DNA of 64,000 bases from assembly GCF_037975245.1 (NCBI RefSeq), contig NC_092577.1:7715001-7779000 (forward strand), written 5' to 3'. Each line of letters opens with the position of its first letter. Positions within the stretch are counted from its first letter, which is position 1. Positions 10,915 to 22,099 of the stretch are shown piece after piece. The position numbers and the translations under genes are program-made. The notes below the pieces were generated by a model that was not told the DNA's origin, did not search any database, and saw only the letters and a list, made by a program, of their open reading frames with translations. This DNA comes from Apostichopus japonicus. Taxonomy: Eukaryota; Echinodermata; Holothuroidea; Aspidochirotida; Stichopodidae.

Positions 10915-13640
10915 TTCCTACCAACGAGAAGTTCAACTTAAATTCAAAAAGAAAAACTAAACGTAACAAGAATCAGTCTTTCTTTTATTTTTATTCATAA
11001 CTTTATTGTTGTCTATAAACCCTCCTCTATGCAAGCTTCCTTCGATTGGTTTGCATGGGAACATGTGGGGATACATTAAACAACCGATGAGAGCAATTTT
11101 GCTGGGTAATACTTACAAAGAATAACCAACAATTTGCAACAATGCAATAACAAGGCATATGACATAAAAATATATTATTTGGAGGATTTCCCCCAATGGA
11201 TGATTCGTAGTCACTTAAGTACACCTACTGACCTACTTAATGTCTGTTTCCATGGTTACTTTGACAAGTTCACTGGCAAAGTTTGAGGGGTACAATGGGC
11301 ACGTGGTTCGTGTACCTGTTTCTATTCAGTAGGTTAAACTGGTTCGTGTCATCTATTATTATGCTAATGAGATATTTGCGGGAGTTCCAGGTGTGACATT
11401 CTTGCTATTGACTTGCTTTAGAGCAAAAATTGTTTGAATCAAACGTCTGTATAATGTAAGCGCTGCATTTATTCGTATACAGAAAACTATTGTAGAAGTG
11501 GAATAATCCTATACCGTGTGTACTAAAACGGTGATGATGTTATCGGGTAGAAACATGGAATGGATTTGATGGGCCCTCTGAACACATACAAATGAATCTC
11601 TCTGAAAGGGAGGGCGAAGGGAGCCTAGGGAGGGGTATAGTGGAGGGGGACAGGTATAGGGTGTGTGAAGGGTGGAGATGGTGACTAAACTTACTGAAGA
11701 ACATTTTGAACACGGGGATTGGGATAAAGCATTGATAGTCTAGAAAGTGAATAATCATTGATCTGTACCACATTTTTTTTTAATAATTCGACCAAGCTAT
11801 ACTGCCAACCTATAATACTTTTCATTGATACATTTTCCGTGGTTACAGTTACCCCTGGAATGGCATTGAGAATATGACATGCTGAATAATTTTCTTTTAT
11901 ATGTTATTTTATTAATGGTATTGCTGAATATTTTTGCCTTGTTTCTTTGGAGTGTCGGGTGAGGCGGGATTGGGCGACTTAAATATTTCTTTCATTATTT
12001 TTAGTAACACGTCATACACTGTGGATCATATCAACTAATAACATTAACGTGAATGTGTAAGGATGGGAATGGGAAACTTTTTATGAGGTTGGTCTGAGGA
12101 ACTGATGAAGGCGAGAGGATTAGCGACATATTAAACTGAATATATTCGTTGTGTAACCAACTTGACTCATGAATCTTGTCTAAAAAAAGAAATAAATTAA
12201 CGTTTTAGCGAGGTTTACGTCTCTGTCTATAAAAATACAATTTATTCTTAATAGGCCTATATGTGAAGGAAATAATGGACATGAAGAAACAAAGAAAACA
12301 CATGTGGCAATTGATAATGGACCTGGAGATAATAATAACAAAACACGGCCGGTGACCGGAACAATGAGGGTGATGATAGGGTTAGGATGGGAGGAGGGTA
12401 AAATACATTGAAAAGGGAAACTGCGAAGAACAAAGAGTGTAATCACGGTTATAGCTGAAGGGGGTAGGTGGGGTAACAGTGGATTAGTAAATAGGAGGTA
12501 TCGGGAATATATTGAGTGAAACCGGTGTTCGAATGGGTTATAATTAAGGGTTGGGGTTGGGGTGAGGGATTCAATTACACTAGATTGTAAAGGGCAAAGC
12601 AGGGATATCATGATCGAATCAAGTATCTCGTAATATTTATACGAGGAATATTAAAATATTAAACAGTTTATGTTCAAGGTTATGAATTATAAAAAAAGCT
12701 GGAGCTCATGATGACTTTTTAAATTATTGTTAATATTATGAAAAACATAATGAGAATAGATATAAATTTAGCTTATTTCTTGTCAAATTGTATTTCAAAC
12801 TATAAAGAAGAAATTGATGTAGTTTTAAGGGTATTAAATCTTAACTTCTGCAATTTATGAGATACATATTTGCCTTTAGGGGTTTTATGGAAGTAAAAAA
12901 TACAATTTAACTTTATATTAACTCCATTGTAATTATTTCTTTCCCTTTTTGATAACTTTCAATTATTAACTTATTTTGAATAACTATTTTTTTAAACTAC
13001 GACAACTAAAACTGTTTTATTGGTTGCTTGTTTGGTATCAATTTCAGTTTAACTAGAGAGTATAGTATTATAATATGATCACATGGGTTTTTAAGTATAG
13101 ATTAATAGGTTTTTGCTATTTTATTGCCTTCATTTTACTTCTTTTATATTAATCACGAAATATTTTGGAGGTTTCAGCTTGAGAAGTCACATTTATTAGT
13201 TATAAACTCAAACCCCCTATTTTTAAACTCATTCGAATAATTAAATTCAAACGACATTGTCCTATATATTTCTTATTTTATCCTAATAAACATTCCTGTC
13301 ATTCTAAAACCTATTTCTAAGTTAAATTTTAACAATAAATTAAAACAAAAAAACTTATAAACAACCCCCACCCAACCTCCACCCCTCTCTTACCAACACT
13401 CTTTTAAAATATACCCTGTTAATCCATTATATTTTGTTTTATTTATCATAACATCCTACATAATTCCTTTCGCGATGACATAATTATTCAAATAAATTCA
13501 ACTAAATTAATTAAATCCAATCATTGACATTAAAATTACAGCAGACTTTACATTCTCTATTGTTCCTTTAATATTGATAACTTTTATTAATTAAATTAAT
13601 TCCCTGTTTAACTGTTATGATGATTCTAACATCTACACCG
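10915..13640. other. Intergenic or intronic DNA, increasingly AT-rich
   Basis: No gene recognised. From ~12060 to 12600 the plus strand is G-rich and C-poor. From ~13190 to 13640 it is C-rich and nearly G-free. The frame at 12180-12611 is a pyrimidine-tract by-product. Confidence 0.5.
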
Positions 13641-13650
13641 CAATACTTAC

Positions 13651-13859
13651 GTCAGCTCCTTCAAGCTTGTACACTGTGAGGAGTAAGACAAGATGGCCGC
13701 CCACTCTTCACTAGTTAGTGTCCTGTTGTAGTCACCGATCTCCAGCTTCAGGAGAGAACTCAGGATAGAGAGAGAGAGACCAGACTCAAGGATAAGGTTC
13801 AGACCAGACTCATCAACTCTAGGAACGCAGTCTAATAGATTCACACAGTAGATAGGAAT
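13651..13859 (-). CDS. Leucine-rich-repeat exon of an NLR-type receptor
   Basis: A 209-bp exon-like block with clean borders. The acceptor is TTTCATTCTAG (AG at 13861-13860) and the donor is GAC followed by GTAAGTATT (intron from 13650). It is open in one frame, starting phase 0 and leaving two bases at the end. It begins IPIYCVNLLDCVPRVDESG and continues through an LRR-like stretch with LSILSSLLKLEIGDYN and CTSLKEL. In NLRs this is the ligand-sensing C-terminal region. The start reads naturally after the NACHT exon ending ASRFD at 55744, and the phases agree (0/0), so it may be the next exon of the same gene ~42 kb away. It could equally belong to another gene of the cluster. The flanking introns are unusually strand-asymmetric (see findings). 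Confidence 0.7.
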
Positions 13860-13869
13860 CTAGAATGAA

Positions 13870-16300
13870 AGAATAGAGTTACTGGTAGTAGAGTAGATAG
13901 AGATAAATAGATTGGATTTGGTTAAGATTAGAATAATTATTATAAAATTATAAATAAGAAAAATAACGATATAAAAGGAAAGGAAAGTAAAGTGATAAAC
14001 TAGGACATTTAGGTTATGTTTATTTGTAAAAAGGAATTTAGTTAATGGAACGGGAATAAAGGATTGATTTTTAGGGGAGACAAATATGAACAGAAATAAT
14101 TATATTAGATTAGAGGAAAATGAAGTGGTAATGTAGTATTAAAGGGTTAGTTTCATTGTTTTACAAATATATGATTATTTAAAGGTTTGTATAGCAAGTA
14201 AGGTTTAATAAAGTAGAATGTGAGGCTACATATCTTAATTTATTAGTTATAGTAGGAAACAAATCTCAATGACGGGTTGAGAATTTTCTAAAAAATGGGT
14301 AGTCAAGAATTGAGATTATTCTATCTTTTGAAAAAAATATTGATCACTTACATTTGTTTTTTAATTTAGAACTTTCAGGGAAAAAAATGTAACTTAAATG
14401 ACAATATTAGTCACTAATGTAATAGGAATCATGAAAAGGAAACTTCCACTTTAACTAATACCAGGATTTTATAAAAGGAGATTTGGAAGAATTATATTTA
14501 AATCAATAGGTTGTTTCTTATAATTAAAATGCAAGTTAGAGAAGCAGATGTAGATCAAATTCAAGTTTCCAGAGAGAAGGTTGATGAGGCTTAAACTGAA
14601 ATTTTAATATACAAATTATTTAATTATTGATCCAAATCCTACTATTCTGCTTGAATTATAATTATTTCCAATTAATACGATTTGTTTAAAAGATGATGTC
14701 TACCTGTGTTTAGTTCTCAAATTCTTTTCTAAGTTACGGTTTAAGTGTGACATAACTTCTACTTCCAGTGGATTTTTTCGAAATGCAACATTTTTCTTTC
14801 TTTGTGCTTGTAGATATTCCTAAAATGGGTAACCTTTATGATCTTAACTTTCTGTTATCATTTCTTCCATTTCAATAGTACCATCCGCTTGTTATATTTT
14901 ATTTTACAAATAATATTTTTATCTAGAAACACTTCATATACTTGATGGTTTAATTATACTAAATAATTATAACTTTTAATCGGGTTGATTTGATCTTCAT
15001 TGTAATATCTTCTGTTACGATGGAGTTCAGAGGGTGTCAACAGTTAGCGGACAAATATCGATTTACAAACACGAGAGATAAATCAGTTAATTAAAAGTTT
15101 AATGAGAGGATGGCGCCTTTTAAAACTAACGTTAGAACTACGCCTCTGGCGAACGTTGCAACAGCGTAAAAGAAGTGGCGCACTTTCAATTAAAAAAACC
15201 CGTTTTAAATATCATGTGGCCATAAGTCTGTTGGCTTGGAAATGGCTACGGTTTTTCGAAATTAAGTGGGCAAAATTAAGACAAAACCAGTGGTGAGTGG
15301 AACACCACGATCTAGTTGCTGCTGAAAAGACATGGACAAAGGATTTCTTTTTAATAACTATTTATTGCATTTTATTATTATTAAACTTCAATTTTAAAAC
15401 TGTTTTATATAGAGGCTCAAAGCTCTAGGCCCTATACAATATTTAACAAACCTATCTTTCGCATTGAGTGTCGGGTATATTGGCAGGATTTAGGTCATTC
15501 AACTAATAATCAATTATTTAATAACATTATTTCAGTATGCCTGCTCGGTAAAAAGCTGCTGGTTTCTCGCACAATTGGCTCAAATTTCCGACCTGGTAGA
15601 TTTAGTAAGTTAGGTGATTACAATAACAATTGTGGAATGTTATATATTGACTTGTATTACTGCCTATGGCTATGTTATGTACGATTAAACTCGAGTTGAA
15701 CAATTTTCTGTGATTTAAGATTTTTGAAGGGAAAACAAAGTTTCTACTGTTTGTCTATGGATACTTGTTCTTAGCTAGAATGAAGTAATTGTTTTCGAAG
15801 TAAAGGATAGGCATCAGCTCACCTAGAATGTTAATCGCTGATTTTATTCTTTGCTTAATTTAAGATTCCTAAAGAAAACTCATGTCTTGATTGTATTTTA
15901 TTCAATTCCTTTATAGTTAAGATATGCTTTAACATGGACTTATCTGATAATCAGTCAACAACTAGGCTAAGATTTTTATTATTTCTGAGTTGAATTGCTA
16001 AGCATGTCCTCTCGCTAAAAGTATGAATTCTAGCTTTTCTCGGGTGATGTTCTAGATTTCTAACATAGCCTAACTTTATTACTAGTCTACCCTATAGCCT
16101 ACCTAAGTTTGGCCTGACCTTTGTACACATCCTAGCATATGCCTCTATACCATACCGTCAAATTATCGCACTGATCAATAATTACTGTTTTAGCTATTAA
16201 CAGCGGTTCCTCTCCATTAAATAATCCATCTTAATAACAAGTCAATGGTAACACACAACTCCCACGAATATATTACGTACTCTGCAACTCCACTAATATA
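13870..16300. other. AT-rich stretch upstream of the LRR exon (minus sense)
   Basis: The first ~370 bp is nearly C-free on the plus strand; composition then normalises. No exon supported. The frame at 15102-15296 is basic but unrecognised. Confidence 0.5.
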
Positions 16301-16309
16301 ACACTAAAC

Positions 16310-16809
16310 CAGGCGCGTATCCAGGATTTTCAAACCCGGGGGGCGCGAATTACTATCTAAGCGGAGCGCCACCATCGGTTGGCGCGCAGCGCACAAGAAC
16401 ATTTCTTGTTTTGATACCCCCAAGATCACCGGAAACGGCACTTCTCAGGATTGAAATGACCAACCAGATGTACACTTTTTGCCTGAGAACCAAGTATTTC
16501 CTAATAGTTTTTTTTTCCATCCATAACCTTTTTGAAGATTGTCAACCCGGCACACATCACAGGCGCGTATCCAGGATTTTCAAACCCGGGGGGCGCGAAT
16601 TACTATCTAAGCGGAGCGCCACCATCAGTTGGCGCGCAGCGTACAAGAAAATTTCTTGTTTTGAGACCCCCCAGATCACCGGAAACGGCACTTCTCGGGC
16701 TTGAAATGACCAACCAGATGTACACTTTTTGCCTGAGAACCAAGTATTTCCTAATAGTTTTTTTTTTCCATCCATAACCTTTTTGAAGATTGTCAACCCG
16801 GCACACATC
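16310..16809 (+). repeat. GC-hairpin interspersed repeat, two head-to-tail copies of 250 bp
   Basis: Two nearly identical 250-bp units (starts at 16311 and 16561) beginning AGGCGCGTATCCAGGATTTT. Each holds GGGGGGCGCGAATTACTATC, GCGCCACCATCGGTTGGCGC (A for G in the second), ATCACCGGAAACGGCACTTC and a poly-T. Both end at CCGGCACACATCA. Reading frames across them are not genes. Confidence 0.9.
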
Positions 16810-17239
16810 ATGTTCGACCTGATCGCATCTCCTGTTGGTCTTTGCTTTTGTAGGTGATTCTACGTCGCGGCCCACAATACCCGTCAGCCCCACTTTTCAA
16901 GGTTTTAAGCCCCATATTTGTTCAGAAGTTGAAAATTCACATTTCTCGTGAATAAACTCACTTTAAAACATACCCATAATGTTGTACAAAATTTCATCTA
17001 TGGACAAGCAATACAGAAAAACTTCCTTCAACCCCTAACAGACCGGTCAAAATTGCACGTAGAGGGAAGTGTGATGCAGAATGTTGGTCAGAAATTTTCT
17101 AAAATTCAGAAACAGCTAATTTATTGATGTACAAATATTAAAAGCTCTTATAACGGCTATTATAAAACTTGGTTGAAGGAAATGAAAAAATAGCAGATAT
17201 TTCCTTCAACCGAACACTACACACATAGCCGTAGGAGGC

Positions 17240-17445
17240 GCGGCGGCAGTGGCGGAGCTAGGGGTATTGGTCAGGAGTGGCTAGGATGGTCTGTAGAGCC
17301 GCTTTCGACACTATCTAAGCGGAGCGCCACCACTGGTTGGCGCGTAGCGTAGGGAAAATTTTTGAGTAAAGATACTCCCTAGATCGCCGGAAATGACCCT
17401 TTCCGGGCCTGGCTAATATGCAGATAAACGACGAATAAGGTGTCA
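17240..17445 (+). repeat. GC-hairpin interspersed repeat, copy 4
   Basis: GTGGCGGAGCTAGGGGTATT, then CACTATCTAAGCGGAGCGCC, hairpin GCGCCACCACTGGTTGGCGC, then CGCCGGAAATGACCC. Inverted relative to copy 1. Confidence 0.75.
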
Positions 17446-17989
17446 TCGCCAAATTACACCAACAAAATGTGAGAAATGTCAATAAGTAGATGAGAGCGCA
17501 ATAAAAAAGTCAATAATCTAGAATAAGTAAAAAGTGGTAAAGAGCTGAAAAAGGCGCCAGCAGTCCATTTGAGTCCGTCAGGGGGGGGGGGCATCCGCCC
17601 CCTGACCGTATGGACGCTCCGCCACTGCGCGGCGGGGGTGCAGCCCCTAATTCGCCATTACTAATGTAAAAGAGAGTTTTAACATAATTGGACCTCCATG
17701 CTTTTTATACATCTACATGAGACATGTCGTTGTTTACATTAGCATCCCGTGGTGTACTGCGCAATTTGAACGGACCGTACGGTACATGATGGCACGCGAT
17801 GTAATAACCGATGCTTGGTTAAATGATATTGACATGAACACGTTCAATGCGCGCTCCGCGCGCGAAAATTTTTGGTTACTTTTCAGGCAAGTCGGACAGT
17901 TTTGAGGCTTTTCATCCTGGAACGCCATTTTCATGCTCACTGATATCATGTGATATCTGCTGTTTGCGTTACAAATTCGAACAGGCGCG

Positions 17990-18145
17990 TAGCGAGGAAT
18001 TTGCCAAGGGAGGTGCGAAGCCTGTAGGCAAATTATCTAAGCGTAGCGCCACCATAGGTTGGCGCGAAGCGTACAAGAAAATTTTGGCCGAAAATGTCTC
18101 CCAGATCGCTGGAAATGACACTTCCCAGGCCTTGTAAGTTGCCTC
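17990..18145 (+). repeat. GC-hairpin interspersed repeat, copy 5
   Basis: CAGGCGCGTAGCGAGGAATT, then GCAAATTATCTAAGCGTAGC, hairpin GCGCCACCATAGGTTGGCGC, then GATCGCTGGAAATGACACTT and a CCTTGTAAGTTGC end. Confidence 0.75.
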
Positions 18146-18149
18146 TAAG

Positions 18150-21100
18150 CACTTTCTATTTTGAAATTACTTAGCGATATCATTTTAAAAAATGCTGAAT
18201 TGGGGGGGGGGGGGGCGTGCGGTCGCCCCCATTCCAAAATGCGTCATGTTCCCCGACGACACGGTCGAGTTCGAGACCAGCCACAGTTGGTTTCATAGCA
18301 CAATTCTACACACGCGTTATGATAGACCATATATAGTATATATATAGATCATTAGTGAGAGAGAAAAATGGAAACGTAAAAAAAATGGAGTTGTTGGTGT
18401 AAGGGGTAGGGTGAGTCACGAAATCATTGATCCGTCACTGGCTACCCTTCAGCGCTGTAATGATGTCACTGTTCCTCTTTCTCTTCCCGGTGTCTTCGCG
18501 TTTTTCTTTTACTCCCTCCTGTTCTCCTTTTTCTCTCTTTTTTTCTTTTCCTTTTCCCTTCCTTCCTCTCCTCCTCCTCTTTTTTCCCCTCTTTTTTCCT
18601 TTTTTTTTTCTCTCCTCTTTTTCTTACCCGGGGGGCGCGAGCCCCCAACGCCCCCCCCTCTGGATACGCACCTGTAAACCATTCATTGTCAGAGATATAT
18701 ACTAGATGTAAACAGGTATTCTATAGCATGAGTCACCGATATCCATATTTTCGTAGCTTTTGGCGGGTGATGTTTAAGATTTATAATAGACATGTTGGCG
18801 CCAATAGAAGTAAATGTACGTAACGTTGTACATGCCCGGTGAAAACAGACAGTTTAAAAACTGACGTCAATTGGATATGTAGTAAGGAAGGGGTCGAGGA
18901 AGTAAATAATACAACACAAACTCTATCAAGTAGATGAAACTATTATTGACATTTCCCCTATGTGGTAGGGTGTTAGTCCCCCCCCCCCCCCCCCCAACAC
19001 CAACAGTTACAATGTTGGCGAAAAAGATTTTATCTACACATTCCCCCACCATAATATCTGCTATTGGATGCATAAACAAACAATAAACACAAAAGTTAAA
19101 TACCGTCTGTTTCAAATGATTTGAAGGAGTACATGTTTAATAAATATTAAAACCTACATGGAATAATAACAAAAACAATGAACACCCTTGTTCAGTCATA
19201 CACATCTTGCAGACACATCGTGCAGACAAAACGTGTCTGTGTCAAATTACATATTTGTTTACAAATAAACACTTGATCCTCATCATGAAATTATTAAAAC
19301 AAATGTAACTACACAACGCTGTTCATCCCCTCCTCTCCCCAACCATCTTTGTAAAGAATTCCATTCCATGTATAAGTGCTGGATTATTCAGCTGAATCTT
19401 TGCACCAGCAAAGAGAGTGTCAGGCAATAAAACGATGTTTTGTCTTTTTACGAACCTCGTAATTGCTCAAATCAAAATACTATGTCAACATTTCACCAAT
19501 AATGTTAAAAGTCAATTCATGTAGCCCCACCCCCTTTTCTCCCTTTTTACTTAGTACTATCCTCATCAAGAACACTTTATATATGAGATAAAATAGTTGA
19601 AATTTATATGAGAAAGACATTTTGATTTCGAAAAATGCAATGGCAATTTCGAGAGAAATGTACAAGTTTTAGATAAAACGCTAATATTTTTAGATGATAA
19701 GTCGACATTTTGATCTAAACACTTTCTAGTAAAAAGGCGAAAGTTTAAAACAAAAAGAATTCGACATTCTTCATGATTGGAATTAAAGAAGAGGTTGAAA
19801 TAAATCGAAGAAATGTTTAGATACAGTAATTTAATGTTGAGAATCTCGGTTAAATTACAGATTTCAATTTTAAGACAAAGTTGATTTTCAAGAAAAGAAA
19901 AGGATATAAAAATTTGGAAATTTTTCAGTGTTCCATGTGGGTCACAGTAATGACAAAATGTGCATTGTTTGCTTAATTGCGTTGCCCCTCCCGACCCCCT
20001 ACCCAACGCATTCATTTTTTGATCCCTTCGTACGCCAATCAAGTGATTTGTCACATGTCTACATCGATATGGGGAAGGGTGTAGAACATATAGGAGGAGG
20101 TCCATATTGTGGCTAATTTGTGTATATTTCTGATTAAGTGCGTGTGCATTTATTGGGGGACTGTATCGGTAAGTTTGCCTCTCCAATCCTGTAAACAGAT
20201 CGACTCTCCTGTATGTTTTAGTACTCAGTAACGTGGGTTCACAATCCAAAATTCTCCCGATCAATTTATAAAGGGGAATGAGACTTTATGATCAGACTAT
20301 TTTAAGTGGATTCGAAAGTTTTGATGGTGTTGCTGTGGAGTAGTTGAATGCAATTCCATGTAGGGGGTGTTGTGGGGGGGGGGGGGCCTCCGACTGAAAC
20401 AATTCTGGGGCGTAGTTAGACTAAAATTTTGTCTACACCTAAGGTTGTGCTAAAGAAAACTAGTGTGAAGTGTAAAAACTGAACTGACCGATGTTAAAAC
20501 CACTATTGCATAATTGCATGAAAAATCAGAAAATACAGTTATTCGGTAAATAGCCGTTGGGTGGCCATGTTGCCCAACCAGTTATTATTCCTATATACAA
20601 TAACGCCTGACAAAAAGAGGTGAGCATTATATCACGTTACCTACATGTAGCTATGTACCACATTTTAATAGCAGATGTATAGGATACCTACCGTACTACT
20701 TGAAATCGGTTCGCAGGACTATAGGAGAATGAGACCCCTCTTATATCGACCCCATTTTTAATATAGGATTTCACGGGGAGGGGGGGGGGCAGATCCCAAC
20801 TGACTTAGGTAGAGCCTACACTATTATGGAAAGGCCAGAGTGGAAAGAAGAATTTAAAACGGAGGTGTGGTCGTTGGCTTCTTGAATGCAAATCAGTAGC
20901 CCCGTCTCCTGAATTCTTTTTGAACATTAATGGTAATTGGTGCACTCCGAGGCATAATAAGACTACCAATTAGGTCTAAAAATTGGCTCCATACACCATG
21001 CAGTTTTGCCTATGAACAATGTTTTTGTAAAGTCGTAAGAGGGGGGGGGGCATGGGCGGCGATCATGGGGGCGGGGGAAATGTCCCCCCAATATTTTAGG

Positions 21101-21430
21101 TCGGGGATATAGTATATAATATCCCCCCAATATTTGGTGGCATCTTTTTTTTTGTGGCTATAAATAGAAACTAATGCGTGAGATTATTTATCCAAATCAT
21201 ATTTGGCGGTGGCTAAACTTCATCCAACACACGCTTCATGAGGTAAATGACACTTCGTGATCGTTTCTTTGATCTGTGACCGTATAGCAAGTTGTCACTC
21301 AGGATTATGATCATAATGTCTGTACATCTCTTGTGTATGAGTGTAAGTACGTACAATCATACGTATGATCCACATCGATATGGGTTCACTGGGTTTCCAT
21401 TTGGCCTGTTTCCTACAAGATTTATAACCG
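18150..21430. other. Repeat-poor noncoding stretch with homopolymer tracts
   Basis: Poly-G at ~18200-18213, a CT-rich tract at 18470-18630, poly-C at ~18978-18995, and poly-G at ~20375, 20780 and 21040. The 232-codon frame at 19566-20264 (minus) is not protein-like. Confidence 0.5.
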
Positions 21431-21536
21431 CAGGCGCGTAACCAAGGGGGGGGGGGGGGGTGGGGCGAAGGGGGCAATCCCTTGAGAATATATATTTTTT
21501 TTTATATCGCTAGTAATAATTTCAAAATAGAAAATA

Positions 21537-21703
21537 GATGCAACTTACAAGGCCTGGGAAGTACCATTTCCAGCGATCTGGGAGGCCTTTTTGGCCAACA
21601 TTTTCGTTTACGCTCCGCGCCACACATGGTGGCGCTACGCTGATAGTTTGCCTAAAAGTTTCTCCCCTCCTTGGCAAATTCCTCGCTACGCGCCTGTCCA
21701 ACC
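21537..21703 (-). repeat. GC-hairpin interspersed repeat, copy 6
   Basis: Reverse complement of the 17.99-18.14 kb copy: GCAACTTACAAGGCCTGGGA, GCGCCACACATGGTGGCGC and GGCAAATTCCTCGCTACGCG. A related 5' end with a poly-G run lies just upstream (21433-21480). Confidence 0.75.
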
Positions 21704-21846
21704 GTGTAACAATTTGTTACTCAATATCACCAAAAAACGTCACAGACTCTCACCACAAGTAGTTTTTACTTTTTTTTCGAAATGAATTAGCTAGACGGAC
21801 CACATCCGTAATGAAATTTGGTTTGAAAACAGGGCTGCAGCAACCA

Positions 21847-21957
<111 letters not shown>

Positions 21958-22099
21958 CTGTATATAGGTATATAGATATACAAAATATCACGAAGCGCGC
22001 GAACAATTTTGGGGATGAAAGTTGCTATGCGCCTGCACCCAAGCAAATGTTCCCCTCCCCCCAATATTTGAAGCAAATCGCGGCCCCTGGGGGGTCGGG

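Noticed and set aside
12180-12611. 143-codon Pro/Ser/Leu-rich frame
   Set aside because: A product of the strand-skewed, C-rich minus strand; no protein-like pattern.
18411-18705. Phe/Ser/Pro-rich or Lys/Glu-rich frames
   Set aside because: Simple CT-rich tract read on either strand.
19566-20264. 232-codon minus-strand frame as a gene
   Set aside because: Composition is that of translated AT-rich DNA (Phe/Ile/Leu/Ser/Asn), with no domain and no splice signals.
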